A DNA stretch of 64,000 nt from Thermanaerothrix sp034436175 (GTDB lineage: Bacteria; Chloroflexota; Anaerolineae; Anaerolineales; Anaerolineaceae): assembly GCA_964427505.1 (NCBI GenBank), contig CAYRUO010000006.1, forward strand, positions 62,001-126,000, written 5' to 3'. Positions 40,973 through 50,409 of the stretch are shown here, piece by piece (within the stretch, counting starts at the first letter, position 1; every line of letters starts with the position of its first letter). A program made the translations under genes and the position numbers. The notes under the pieces were generated by a model that saw only the letters and a program-made list of their open reading frames with translations, was not told the origin of the DNA and made no database searches.

Positions 40973-42321
40973 GGGGTGGACACTGGGGCATGAACCAACA
41001 GAGCTTGTTCCTCGGCTTCGGCTACGCGTATGCCTTCGTGTTCATTGACGCGGGTGAGAAGCAACATACCCAGTGCAAAGAAGATGATCAAGGAAATGAT
41101 ACTGAAGCGGCTGCCCCCCATCAGGCGGCTGACAATGCCGAAGACAAGGGGCCCGACTGTGCCCGCGATTTTCTCACTCACGCCAAAGAAAGAATAGAAC
41201 TCGGCAGATTGGCTTTTGGGCACCATTCGTCCAAAGAGGGAACGGCTGAGAGCCTGGCTACCCCCTTGAACGGTGGCAACTGCGAAGCCGAGCAGGAAAA
41301 AGTGTAGAGGCGTGCGCAAAAAGTAGCCCCCAATGGCAATTGCGGTGTAAACGGCCAAACTGAGTAAAATGGCCGGTTTGGTGCCGATTTTCTTTGCCAA
41401 CCAGCCGAAGAGGATGGCGAATGGAATAGCAACGAACTGCACCATCAGCAGTGTGCCAACGGTGGTCTCAATGCCGAAGCCCAATTCGGTGCCGTAAATG
41501 GTCGCCATGTAGATAATGGTGCCGATGCCGTTGTTATAGAGCCAGAAGGCAATAATGAACTTCATCAATTCGCGGTATTGGCGAATATTGCGGAAGGTGT
41601 TGGCCAGGCGAGAAAAGCTGGCTTTTACCGGGTTGAAGTTAACCTCATTGCTGAAAATGCGGCGAGGGGGCTCGGCGACGAAGCGCCAGAGGGGAATGGT
41701 AAAGGTAAACCACCATACCGCGACGGTTACAAAAGCCAACCGTGTCATCCAGGCCGTCAGTGCGCTTTCTTCAAGCGCTAACGCAGGGATAAGTTGGGGC
41801 AGGACTTTGGGGCCGAAAAGAATCATGGCCATGTTTACCGCCAATAGGATTCCTCCGCCGGCATACCCCATGGCGTAACCCCGCGAGGAAACCTGATCAA
41901 TTTCATCCGGGGTGGCAACATGGGGTAGTAAAGAGTCATAGAACACGTTCGCACCCGAGAATCCGATGCTCCCCAGAATGTAGAACAGAGAAGCCATGAT
42001 CCAATCGCCGCGCTGGACGAAATAGAGTAAGGCGGTGCCGAAAATACCCAATAGCGCAAAGACGGTCAGGAAGCGTTTTTTGGCGCCGCTGAAGTCGGCC
42101 ATGGCACCGAGAATGGGGCCGAGCACGGCGACTAAAACCAATGCAATGGTGGTGGTAAATGCCCAGTTGGACGTGGCCTCGTTGGGAGGGAGATCCGCGG
42201 CGGCGACCGATGCGTAATACACCGGGAGAACAGCGGCCATAATCGTAGTAGCAAAGGCGGAGTTGGCCCAGTCATACATCGTCCAAGCCCAGATAGCGCG
42301 GCGGTGAGGATCGTTTTTCAT
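40969..42321 (-). CDS. UMF1/Atg22-like MFS transporter
   Basis: A 450-residue membrane protein with twelve likely helices. WAWTMYDWANSAFATTIMAAVLPVYY is the diagnostic N-terminal block of the UMF1 family (bacterial relatives of Atg22, a vacuolar amino-acid effluxer). Further signs are GPILGAMADFSGAKKRFL and the GFAVATVQGGSQALSRSLFGRMVP segment. I use ATG 42321, eight nt after GAGG, instead of GTG 42330. Substrate unknown; amino acids or other nutrients are plausible. Confidence 0.83.
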   Translation of the reverse strand: MKNDPHRRAIWAWTMYDWANSAFATTIMAAVLPVYYASVAAADLPPNEATSNWAFTTTIALVLVAVLGPILGAMADFSGAKKRFLTVFALLGIFGTALLYFVQRGDWIMASLFYILGSIGFSGANVFYDSLLPHVATPDEIDQVSSRGYAMGYAGGGILLAVNMAMILFGPKVLPQLIPALALEESALTAWMTRLAFVTVAVWWFTFTIPLWRFVAEPPRRIFSNEVNFNPVKASFSRLANTFRNIRQYRELMKFIIAFWLYNNGIGTIIYMATIYGTELGFGIETTVGTLLMVQFVAIPFAILFGWLAKKIGTKPAILLSLAVYTAIAIGGYFLRTPLHFFLLGFAVATVQGGSQALSRSLFGRMVPKSQSAEFYSFFGVSEKIAGTVGPLVFGIVSRLMGGSRFSIISLIIFFALGMLLLTRVNEHEGIRVAEAEEQALLVHAPVSTP

Positions 42322-42523
42322 ACAGCGCACCTCGGATGGAAAGTATAGATGTATTATACGTTGGAGCGGCCATTATCGAGGTTAAACCCCTCTTATGAGA
42401 CCTTAAAAAGTTTTGACGATTAAGGGTGATTAACTTTGGAATAGAGGCAATGGGATTAGAATTAAAGGTCTAAAAAGTTTGGCGGTAGCAAGTTGAATTG
42501 ATGCGTTGGCATGAGGTGAAAGT

Positions 42524-45436
42524 ATGATGCAGAACAAGATTCGCGTAGTCGGTGCGCGTGAGCATAACCTGAAGAACATCACCGTTGAAATTCCTCGCGA
42601 CAAGTTGGTGGTTATCACCGGGCTATCGGGATCAGGAAAGTCCTCGTTGGCCTTTGATACTATTTTTGCCGAGGGACAGCGGCGCTATGTGGAGTCGCTT
42701 TCAGCCTATGCCCGCCAGTTCCTGGGGCAGATGGAAAAGCCGGATGTGGATTACATCGAAGGATTGTCACCGGCAGTATCCATAGATCAAAAAGCCACTT
42801 CCCATAACCCGCGCTCGACGGTCGGGACGGTCACCGAAATTTACGATTATCTCCGCCTGCTCTTTGCGCGAGTGGGTATTCCGCACTGCCCGGTTTGTGG
42901 GCGCGAGGTAGTGCGTCAATCCGCCCAGGAAATTGTGGATGCCTTACTGGCAATGCCAGAAGGGACGCGTTTGGTGATTTTGGCTCCGGTCGTTCGAGGA
43001 CGCAAGGGAACTTACCAGGCGGTTTTTGAGGAAATTCGCAAGGCCGGCTTTGTGCGGGTACGCGTAGATGGCAAGATTTACAGCCTGGATGACGAAATCA
43101 CGTTAGACCGTTACAAGATCCACAATATTGAAGCCGTCGTAGATCGTCTGGTGATTCGAAATACAGGGGATGAGGAAGAGAAACGCGCTTTTCTCTCGCG
43201 CCTGACCGATTCGGTTGAGACGGCCCTTAAAGTGGGTGAGGGGTATTTAATCGTTCAAAACATTTCTCTTGATCCGCCTCAGGATCTGTTTTTCTCGGAG
43301 CACTTGGCGTGCCCGGAGCATGGGGTTAGCCTACCCGAAATCGAGCCGCGGACGTTTTCGTTCAATACCCCGCACGGTGCTTGCCCCGATTGTCAAGGAT
43401 TGGGTAGCCGACTTGAAATTGATCCCGACTTGATCATTCCGGATAAAGAGCGCTCGCTTAACGATGGTGCCATTGTTGCCTTGGAGTGGAATGGGCCGCG
43501 CGAACAAGGGGGATATTATTGGCAGATGATTGAGGCGGTAGCCAGGGCATACGATATAGACCTGGACGCACCGGTTTCGAGCATTCCGGAAGAAAAACTC
43601 AACAAAATTTTGTATGGCACCGGGCGAGAAGAGGTGCAGATACATTTACATGGGCGCAATGACCGTCAAGCCAGTTATGTGGCGGCTTTTGAGGGTGTGA
43701 TTCCCAATCTAGAACGACGTTATCGCGAGACGAATTCGGAATACATTCGCGCCCGTATTGCGGAGTTTATGACCGATCAGCCCTGCCCGACCTGCAAGGG
43801 TACACGTTTGCGCGCCGAAGCCCTGGCAGTTACCGTAGATGGCTATAACATTGTTGAGGTAACGGATTGGCCAGTGAATCGGACCTTGGCCTGGGTTGAG
43901 CGACTCATGGGGGAGGATTCTCCCCTTACCGAACGGCAACGCACCATTGCTGACCGCGTCCTGAAAGAGATCAGAGCCCGTTTGGGTTTCCTGGTGGATG
44001 TAGGGTTGGATTACCTAACTCTGCGCCGCTCGGCGAATACCTTATCAGGAGGCGAGGCGCAGCGCATCCGCCTGGCAACCCAGGTGGGATCGCGGTTGAT
44101 GGGGGTGCTTTACGTTCTGGATGAGCCCTCGATTGGCTTGCACCCGCGGGATAATGCACGCTTGCTGGCGACTCTCAAGGGATTAAGAGATTTAGGCAAT
44201 ACGGTTTTGGTAGTGGAGCATGATGAAGAAACCATTCGTTCGGCGGATTGGGTAATTGATCTGGGGCCGGGGGCAGGCGAGCACGGCGGCTATGTGGTGG
44301 CGGAAGGGCCGGTTGAGGTCATCCTCACTCATCCCCAATCGCTGACCGGGGCTTATCTCTCAGGACGGATGCAGGTGCCGATGCCGACCCAGCGGCGTAA
44401 GGGCAATGGAAAATGGCTCACCATCGTGGGCGCGCGGGCTAATAACTTGAAGAATTTGACCGTACGTATCCCATTGGGGCGTTTTGTTTGCATCACCGGC
44501 GTTTCCGGCTCGGGCAAATCCACCTTGATGATTGATGTGCTATATAAAGCATTGGCCAGGGAACTGCATGGGGCCCGTACACAGCCGGGCGAGTATGATC
44601 GGATTGAAGGCATAGAGCACATTGATAAGATTATCAATATTGATCAATCCCCGATCGGGCGCACGCCTCGCTCTAACCCGGGTACCTATACCGGGGTGTT
44701 CGATGAGATTCGCAAACTCTTCGCCGAGTTACCCGAAAGCCGGATGCGCGGCTATAAGGCCGGGCGGTTCTCGTTCAATGTGCATGGCGGGCGGTGTGAA
44801 GCGTGCCAGGGGCAGGGGCAGTTGCGCATTGAGATGCAATTCTTACCCGATGTCTATGTGCCTTGTGATGTGTGTCATGGGGCGCGGTTTAACCGTGAAA
44901 CGCTTCAAGTGCGCTATAAGGGACTGAATATCGCCGAGGTGTTGGACACCACAGTCAGCGAGGCGATTGACCTGTTTGCGGCTTTCCCGGCCATCGTCAA
45001 CAAATTGCGCACGCTCGAGGATGTGGGGTTGGGGTACATTCGCATCGGGCAGCCCGCCCCAACCCTCTCCGGCGGTGAAGCGCAGCGGGTGAAATTGGCC
45101 CGTGAACTCTCGCGACGCGCGACCGGACGCACGCTTTACGTCCTAGACGAGCCCTCGGTGGGGTTACATGCCGCCGACGTGCATAAACTGATCGAGGTCT
45201 TACAACGGTTGGTAGATGCCGGGAATACGGTGCTGATCATTGAGCACAACTTGGATATCATCAAAGTGGCAGATTACATCATAGACCTAGGACCCGAGGG
45301 TGGCGACCGCGGCGGGCAAGTGGTCGCTGCCGGAACACCCGAGGAAGTTTGCCAGGTCCCCGAATCTTATACCGGGCAATATCTCAAACGCTATTTGGAA
45401 GAGCACCGTTGGTTCACCCCGGTTTATTCGGCTTAG
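42524..45436 (+). CDS. uvrA: UvrABC excinuclease subunit A
   Basis: A 970-residue nucleotide-excision repair ATPase that recognises damage and loads UvrB. It has two ABC ATPase units: GLSGSGKSSLAFDT plus signature LSGGEAQRIRLATQ, and GVSGSGKSTLMIDV plus LSGGEAQRVKLAREL. Zinc-finger CxxC pairs include HCPVC, CPTC and CEAC/CDVC. The length is full. GAGGTG precedes the first of two adjacent ATGs. A weak TTGACG...TGGAAT promoter lies at 42413-42442 in the 200-nt gap shared with the divergent MFS gene. It ends 6 nt from a convergent epimerase. Confidence 0.95.
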   Translation: MMQNKIRVVGAREHNLKNITVEIPRDKLVVITGLSGSGKSSLAFDTIFAEGQRRYVESLSAYARQFLGQMEKPDVDYIEGLSPAVSIDQKATSHNPRSTVGTVTEIYDYLRLLFARVGIPHCPVCGREVVRQSAQEIVDALLAMPEGTRLVILAPVVRGRKGTYQAVFEEIRKAGFVRVRVDGKIYSLDDEITLDRYKIHNIEAVVDRLVIRNTGDEEEKRAFLSRLTDSVETALKVGEGYLIVQNISLDPPQDLFFSEHLACPEHGVSLPEIEPRTFSFNTPHGACPDCQGLGSRLEIDPDLIIPDKERSLNDGAIVALEWNGPREQGGYYWQMIEAVARAYDIDLDAPVSSIPEEKLNKILYGTGREEVQIHLHGRNDRQASYVAAFEGVIPNLERRYRETNSEYIRARIAEFMTDQPCPTCKGTRLRAEALAVTVDGYNIVEVTDWPVNRTLAWVERLMGEDSPLTERQRTIADRVLKEIRARLGFLVDVGLDYLTLRRSANTLSGGEAQRIRLATQVGSRLMGVLYVLDEPSIGLHPRDNARLLATLKGLRDLGNTVLVVEHDEETIRSADWVIDLGPGAGEHGGYVVAEGPVEVILTHPQSLTGAYLSGRMQVPMPTQRRKGNGKWLTIVGARANNLKNLTVRIPLGRFVCITGVSGSGKSTLMIDVLYKALARELHGARTQPGEYDRIEGIEHIDKIINIDQSPIGRTPRSNPGTYTGVFDEIRKLFAELPESRMRGYKAGRFSFNVHGGRCEACQGQGQLRIEMQFLPDVYVPCDVCHGARFNRETLQVRYKGLNIAEVLDTTVSEAIDLFAAFPAIVNKLRTLEDVGLGYIRIGQPAPTLSGGEAQRVKLARELSRRATGRTLYVLDEPSVGLHAADVHKLIEVLQRLVDAGNTVLIIEHNLDIIKVADYIIDLGPEGGDRGGQVVAAGTPEEVCQVPESYTGQYLKRYLEEHRWFTPVYSA

Positions 45437-45442
45437 GGGTGG

Positions 45443-46363
45443 TTAAAGGCTTTCGCGCCAAGTGGCGATCAAAACGGGAAGATGGTCAAGTGCGTCCTCA
45501 GTAGGGTGCAGATCAAGCAGGGTGCGCATACGTTCGACCCGGGGCTCATAACGCACGACTTCGGCGGCGCGCGGAGGCTTCAGCACGAGTTGCGAAGGTG
45601 AATTAGTGAGTTCCAGGATGCGCTTGGCGAGGGCGAGGATCGGGACACCTTTGCCGTTGCCGATGTTGATGGGGTCGGTAGGGATGGGTAGAGCGGCGGC
45701 TCGCAGTAAGGCTTCGATCACCGTCTCAACCCAAATGAGGTCAATAATCTGTTCGCCCCCGAAGACAATCAGATCTTTACCGTGCAGAGCGTTACGAATC
45801 CAGATGGGGATGACCCTTTCGATGTCGCGTGGGCCGTAGACGTGAGAGAGGCGAAAGATAACGATGGGTAAGGCGTAAGTTTCCTGAAACACCTGACAAT
45901 ATACCTCGGCGGCGACCTTGCTGGCGCCATACGGATTTTTGCTTCGCAAAGGATGGCTTTCATCAACCGGAAGGTGGCGTGGTTCGCCGTAGACCTCACC
46001 CGAAGAGGTGAAGATGACCTTGGAAACCTCAAGGTGATGGGCAGCTTTGAGCACGTTGAATGTGCCGATGACGTTGGTCTCAAAACAGGCATCCACCCGG
46101 CTTAAACTGCTCATAACGCGCGTTTGGGCCGCCAGATGATACACGATCTGACAGCCGCGCATGGCATCGAGCACATCCCCGTAGCGGCGTACATCCCCGT
46201 GCACAAAGTTGATGCGCGGGTTATGGCGATGATGGGCAATATTCTCTAGCCGACCGCGCAAGAGATTGTCGAGGATAATCACCTCATATTCGGCATGTTG
46301 AGACAACCGATCCACCAAGTGACTGCCGATAAATCCTGCTCCGCCGGTCACAAGAACTTTCAT
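45443..46363 (-). CDS. NAD-dependent nucleotide-sugar epimerase/dehydratase
   Basis: A 306-residue extended SDR protein. I start at ATG 46363 (MKVLVTGGAGFIGSHLVD), with GAGGG upstream. The NAD-binding GGAGFIG, the DVRRYGDVLDAM region, the Ser/Thr-Ser of FTSSGEVYG and the catalytic Tyr-Lys of NPYGASKVAAE are all intact. It looks like a UDP-glucose 4-epimerase or UDP-glucuronate epimerase/decarboxylase. The UDP-glucose dehydrogenase gene is immediately upstream, making a UDP-glucuronate-consuming enzyme attractive; specificity cannot be fixed from sequence. Confidence 0.85.
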   Translation of the reverse strand: MKVLVTGGAGFIGSHLVDRLSQHAEYEVIILDNLLRGRLENIAHHRHNPRINFVHGDVRRYGDVLDAMRGCQIVYHLAAQTRVMSSLSRVDACFETNVIGTFNVLKAAHHLEVSKVIFTSSGEVYGEPRHLPVDESHPLRSKNPYGASKVAAEVYCQVFQETYALPIVIFRLSHVYGPRDIERVIPIWIRNALHGKDLIVFGGEQIIDLIWVETVIEALLRAAALPIPTDPINIGNGKGVPILALAKRILELTNSPSQLVLKPPRAAEVVRYEPRVERMRTLLDLHPTEDALDHLPVLIATWRESL

Positions 46364-46380
46364 CGCTACCCTCTTCTGGT

Positions 46381-46413
46381 AAAAAATTAGGCCCACCGGA
46401 TGAAGGTGGGCCT
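46381..46413 (-). terminator. Intrinsic terminator after UDP-glucose dehydrogenase gene
   Basis: On the minus strand AGGCCCACC pairs with GGTGGGCCT (9 bp, loop of 7 nt), followed directly by TAATTTTTT. It lies 8 nt after the dehydrogenase stop and just before the epimerase start, so the two genes are at least partly uncoupled. It is the best intrinsic terminator in the window. Confidence 0.8.
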
Positions 46414-46420
46414 GAATGGA

Positions 46421-47740
46421 TCACCCATTGACAATGCCGTTGGTCGCGCGGCCAATGCCAAAATAAGTGAAACCAAGACTGCGGAGATGGTCGGGATCCC
46501 AGAGATTGCGCCCATCCATGATCAGAGGATTGCGCATCAGGCGGTAAATGCGTTCGAAATCAAGTTGCTTGAATTCATTCCACTCGGTGGCTAAGACCAA
46601 AGCATCGGCGCCTTCAGCGACTTCGTAAGGGTTGGTGCACAATACAGCCTTGGGGAGGAGAGGGCGAGCGTTTTCCATGGCCTGAGGGTCATAAGCGCGG
46701 ATCAAGGCGCCTTCATTTTCCATCAGATGGATGAGTTCGAGTGCGGGCGCTTCTCGAATATCATCGGTATTGGGCTTGAAAGATAGCCCAAGCACCCCAA
46801 TGACCTTCTCATTGAGGGTGCCCAGGGCTTTGCGCAAGCGCATGACCACGCGGCGGCGCATGTTGCGGTTGATTTCCATGACGGCCTGTAGCAGTTGGGG
46901 GTTGGAGCCGTGCAGAACGGCCATGTGGGCTAGGGCTTTAACGTCTTTGGGGAAGCAACTTCCGCCCCAGCCTAACCCGGCATCCAAGAAAGCAGGGCCG
47001 ATGCGTTTATCTAGCCCCATGCCGATAGCTACTTGGCGCACATCGGCCCCTAATTCTTCGCAGATGGTAGCGATCTCGTTGATAAAAGAAATGCGTGTAG
47101 CCAAGAAGGCATTGGAGGCATACTTGATCATTTCCGCCGTACGCAGGTCGGTAATCAGAATGGGACATCGCAGAGTGAGGTAGAGTTGCGCAACTTTCGA
47201 GGCGGCTTCACGGTCAAGCGACCCCAGGACCACCCGGTCGGGGTTCATAAAATCGTGGATAGCCGAACCCTCGCGCAGAAACTCGGGATTCGAGACCACC
47301 GAAAACTGCAATGGGCGTCCGGCGCGCCGCTTGCGAATGATGTCGGCCACCCAGTCGCCGGTGCCGACCGGAACGGTGGATTTATTGACGACAATAATGG
47401 GGTGATCCACATGGTCGGCAATGGCTTCAGCAACGGCGCGCACATATTGCAAATCGGCTTCGCCATCCACCCCCGAGGGCGTTCCTACGGCAATGAAGGC
47501 AAATTCGGCCTCTTTAAGCGCCTCGGGGTAACTGGTGGTGAAGGAAAGGCGTCCGGCGCGAACATTTTGAGCCACCAATTGTTCTAACCCCGGCTCGTAA
47601 ATGGGCATAATGCCCTGTTTCAATTTTTCGATCCGCTTTTCATCAATATCCAGGCAGACCACCTTGTTTCCTAAATCGGCAAAGCACGTACCGGTGACCA
47701 AACCCACATAGCCGGTGCCGATGACGCAGATATTACTCAT
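46421..47740 (-). CDS. ugd: UDP-glucose 6-dehydrogenase
   Basis: A 439-residue enzyme that oxidises UDP-glucose to UDP-glucuronate with two NAD+. The NAD-binding GTGYVGLVTGTCFADLG, central SNPEFLREGSAIHDFMNPDRVV and the catalytic Cys in GWGGSCFPKDVKAL are all present, as is LGLSFKPNTDDIREAP. It starts from ATG 47740 with AGGAGG upstream; TATAAT on the minus strand at 47763-47768 is a likely -10 box. The epimerase downstream suggests exopolysaccharide or glycan precursor synthesis. Confidence 0.93.
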   Translation of the reverse strand: MSNICVIGTGYVGLVTGTCFADLGNKVVCLDIDEKRIEKLKQGIMPIYEPGLEQLVAQNVRAGRLSFTTSYPEALKEAEFAFIAVGTPSGVDGEADLQYVRAVAEAIADHVDHPIIVVNKSTVPVGTGDWVADIIRKRRAGRPLQFSVVSNPEFLREGSAIHDFMNPDRVVLGSLDREAASKVAQLYLTLRCPILITDLRTAEMIKYASNAFLATRISFINEIATICEELGADVRQVAIGMGLDKRIGPAFLDAGLGWGGSCFPKDVKALAHMAVLHGSNPQLLQAVMEINRNMRRRVVMRLRKALGTLNEKVIGVLGLSFKPNTDDIREAPALELIHLMENEGALIRAYDPQAMENARPLLPKAVLCTNPYEVAEGADALVLATEWNEFKQLDFERIYRLMRNPLIMDGRNLWDPDHLRSLGFTYFGIGRATNGIVNG

Positions 47741-47953
47741 ATCTCAATGACCTCCTGAAAACATTATAGCCGAAACTAGAAGAATTTTAATCTTCCGGTT
47801 GACCTATGAGGATGGGATATTTGTCATACAGATTGATGAGTGGTGACGGATGACTTAACTTGTAAACTGTTGTAAAATGTCAGAGAACTTAATAGGGGGA
47901 CAAGTTAGCCGAGAAGCAACGTGAGGATATGACCAGGGAAAGGAGACAAGCGT

Positions 47954-48832
47954 ATGCCAGCGGAGATCATTGATGGAAAAGCCGTGGCGGAACAGATTCG
48001 GGCTGAGGTCAAGCAGGCCGTGGCCGAACGCGTGGCGGCGGGTAAAGCTGTGCCAGGTCTGGCTACGGTTTTAGTGGGGGATAATCCGGCCTCGCAGGTT
48101 TACGTGCGGAGTAAGCGCAAAGCCTGCGAAGAGGTCGGGATTCAATCGTTTGGGTTTGAACTCCCCGCGACGGCAACCCAAGATCAAGTGGAGGGGTTGG
48201 TTAGGGAATTAAATCAGGACCCGCGCATCCATGGCATCTTGGTTCAACTACCTCTGCCCGATGGATTGGATGAAGAGCGAGTCCTGGGGGCAATCAGCAT
48301 TCAGAAAGATGTGGATGGCTTTCACCCCGTTAATATTGGCCGCCTGGCTCAGAAGGGGCGTGAGCCGTTGTTTGTCCCATGCACCCCGGCCGGCTGTTTG
48401 TACCTGATCGAGCGGGTAGTGCCCTCGTTGCGTGGATTGAACGCTGTGGTCTTAGGGCGGTCAAACATCGTGGGAATGCCGATGGCATTACTCCTAGTGC
48501 GGGCAGATGCCACGGTAACGATTTGTCACTCACGCACGCGAGATTTGCCCGCGGCGACCCGCCAAGCGGATGTTCTGGTGGCGGCAGTGGGACGCCCTGA
48601 AATGGTGCGGGCGGATTGGGTCAAGCCTGGAGCCGTTGTGATTGATGTGGGTATCAATCGGATTGAGGATCCTTCCCATCCCAAGGGACAGCGCCTGGTG
48701 GGGGATGTAGCCTTTGAAGAAGTGCGCCAGGTGGCTGGCTATATCACGCCAGTGCCCGGCGGTGTGGGGCCGATGACTATCGCGATGTTGTTGAAAAACA
48801 CCCTGCGGGCGGCGGAACTGGCAGAAATGTGA
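47954..48832 (+). CDS. folD: FolD bifunctional tetrahydrofolate enzyme
   Basis: A 292-residue methylenetetrahydrofolate dehydrogenase/cyclohydrolase linking methylene-, methenyl- and formyl-THF in the cytosol. Signatures are YVRSKRKACEEVGI (catalytic Lys region), GILVQLPLPDGLDE, KDVDGFHPVNIGRL, the NADP site VLGRSNIVGMP and TPVPGGVGPMTIAML. GGAG precedes the ATG. It lies just before the purine-type cluster. In purine fermenters such as purinolytic clostridia, formyl/methenyl-THF enzymes recover energy from formiminoglycine, so the neighbourhood may be meaningful, but FolD is also a universal housekeeping enzyme. Confidence 0.94.
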   Translation: MPAEIIDGKAVAEQIRAEVKQAVAERVAAGKAVPGLATVLVGDNPASQVYVRSKRKACEEVGIQSFGFELPATATQDQVEGLVRELNQDPRIHGILVQLPLPDGLDEERVLGAISIQKDVDGFHPVNIGRLAQKGREPLFVPCTPAGCLYLIERVVPSLRGLNAVVLGRSNIVGMPMALLLVRADATVTICHSRTRDLPAATRQADVLVAAVGRPEMVRADWVKPGAVVIDVGINRIEDPSHPKGQRLVGDVAFEEVRQVAGYITPVPGGVGPMTIAMLLKNTLRAAELAEM

Positions 48833-48843
48833 CAAAAATCATA

Positions 48844-48869
48844 TTGTCAGACAATTGACAAAATGACAA
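48844..48869 (+). promoter_or_regulatory. Palindromic operator candidate for the GntR regulator
   Basis: TTGTCAGACAA (48844-48854) is a perfect 11-bp palindrome. It overlaps a wider palindrome, TTGTCA-N6-TGACAA (48844-48861), and another TGACAA follows at 48864-48869. Such TTGTC-N-GACAA sites are typical GntR-superfamily operators. It lies about 100 nt before the deaminase gene that heads the cluster carrying a GntR gene, so autoregulation is likely. TTGACA at 48855-48860 inside the site may be a -35 box, although no well-spaced -10 follows. Confidence 0.55.
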
Positions 48870-48961
48870 GTTTCGGTTAATCTATAAACGTCCAGGTGAT
48901 CAACAGGGCAAGCCGTGACCAAACCTCCTTTCTTCCTCCTTCCTGAGTGGTTGGCGTAACC

Positions 48962-50347
48962 ATGTCCACCCTCCTTGTTAAGCATGCCGCGCTTCTTATC
49001 ACTATGGATGACCTCCGTCGGGAAATTCCCGAGGGAGGTCTTTTCATTCGGGATGGCTTTATCGAGCAGGTGGGGGCGACCTCGGAATTACCCACAACGG
49101 CGGATGAGGTGCTCGACCTGCGCGGCCACATTGTGATCCCGGGGTTAATCAATACCCATCATCATTTCTACCAGACGCTCACACGGGCGGTGCCGGCCGC
49201 GCAGAATGCTAATCTGTTCAACTGGCTGAAGACGTTGTACCCAATCTGGGCGCGGATGACGCCGGAGGATATTTACATCTCTACCCAGACCGCGCTGGCC
49301 GAACTGGCGCTTTCGGGATGCACGACGGCATCGGATCATCTTTACCTATTCCCCAACGGGTCGCGTCTGGATGATGAGATTGCCGCCGCCCAAGAGATAG
49401 GGGTACGTCTGCATGCCTCGCGGGGTTCGATGAGCCTGGGGGAAAGCCAGGGTGGTCTGCCGCCAGACAGCGTGGTGGACACCGAAGACCACATCCTGCG
49501 AGATAGTCAGCGCTTGATTGAGACTTATCATGATCCCAAACCGGGAGCCATGGTGCAAATTGTGCTCGCACCGTGCTCACCCTTCAGCGTCACCGGTGAT
49601 TTGATGCGTGAAAGTGCGCGGCTGGCACGGCAGTATGGCGTTCATCTTCACACTCACTTGGCCGAAACCCAGGATGAAGAGGTCTTTTGCCTGCAAAAAT
49701 TTGGCTACCGCCCCGTGGCTTATATGGAAAGCCTGGAATGGGTCGGAAATGATGTCTGGTTTGCCCACGCTGTCCATGTGAATACGGCTGAAATTCAAGT
49801 GTTTGCCCAAACCGGGTGTGGCGTGGCGCACTGTCCGAGTTCGAATATGCGCTTGGCTTCAGGAATTGCACCGGTCATGCGCTACCTCGCTCATGGGGTC
49901 AAGGTGGGGCTGGGAGTAGATGGATCTGCCAGCAACGATAGTTCGCATATGCTGGGCGAGGCCCGGCAGGCGATGCTGTTGGCACGGTTAGCCGCCGGGT
50001 TAGAAGGTGCCTCGCTCTCGAGCCAGGATGCCCCACCGCTCATGACGGCGCGGCAGGCGCTGGAATTAGCCACCCGCGGTGGTGCCGCCGTGTTAGGGCG
50101 CTCGGATATTGGCTCCCTGGAACCGGGGAAGTGCGCTGACTTTGTGGCCTTCAATTTGAACACACTGGACTACGCGGGTGCCCTGCATGATCCGGTGGCG
50201 GCGCTGGTTTTCTGTCAGCCTCAGCGGGCAAGTTACACTGTGGTTCATGGTCGGATGATTGTTAAAGATGGGGTGTTGCAGACACTGGATTTACCGCGTC
50301 TAATCGAACGGCATAACCGCGCCGCTCAGCGGTTACTGCAAGGCTAG
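48962..50347 (+). CDS. 8-oxoguanine deaminase-type amidohydrolase
   Basis: A 461-residue metal-dependent amidohydrolase. NTHHHFYQTLTR supplies the first metal His pair, HLHTHLAET the next His and Glu, FAHAVHVN the following His and LGVDGSASND the Asp. The segment ASRGSMSLGESQGGLPPD is the signature I associate with 8-oxoguanine deaminases and the related hydroxydechloroatrazine ethylaminohydrolase group; E. coli SsnA is a more distant relative. The expected reaction is deamination of 8-oxoguanine to urate. ATG 48962 is used, although a GTG at 48947 is possible; the ribosome-binding site is weak. First gene of the purine-type cluster. Confidence 0.8.
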   Translation: MSTLLVKHAALLITMDDLRREIPEGGLFIRDGFIEQVGATSELPTTADEVLDLRGHIVIPGLINTHHHFYQTLTRAVPAAQNANLFNWLKTLYPIWARMTPEDIYISTQTALAELALSGCTTASDHLYLFPNGSRLDDEIAAAQEIGVRLHASRGSMSLGESQGGLPPDSVVDTEDHILRDSQRLIETYHDPKPGAMVQIVLAPCSPFSVTGDLMRESARLARQYGVHLHTHLAETQDEEVFCLQKFGYRPVAYMESLEWVGNDVWFAHAVHVNTAEIQVFAQTGCGVAHCPSSNMRLASGIAPVMRYLAHGVKVGLGVDGSASNDSSHMLGEARQAMLLARLAAGLEGASLSSQDAPPLMTARQALELATRGGAAVLGRSDIGSLEPGKCADFVAFNLNTLDYAGALHDPVAALVFCQPQRASYTVVHGRMIVKDGVLQTLDLPRLIERHNRAAQRLLQG

Positions 50348-50409
50348 GTTTGTGTTTTTTATCGGTTGTTCAACCTGCTCTCGTTAGGGCCCTTCACCAG
50401 GAGGAGAGG

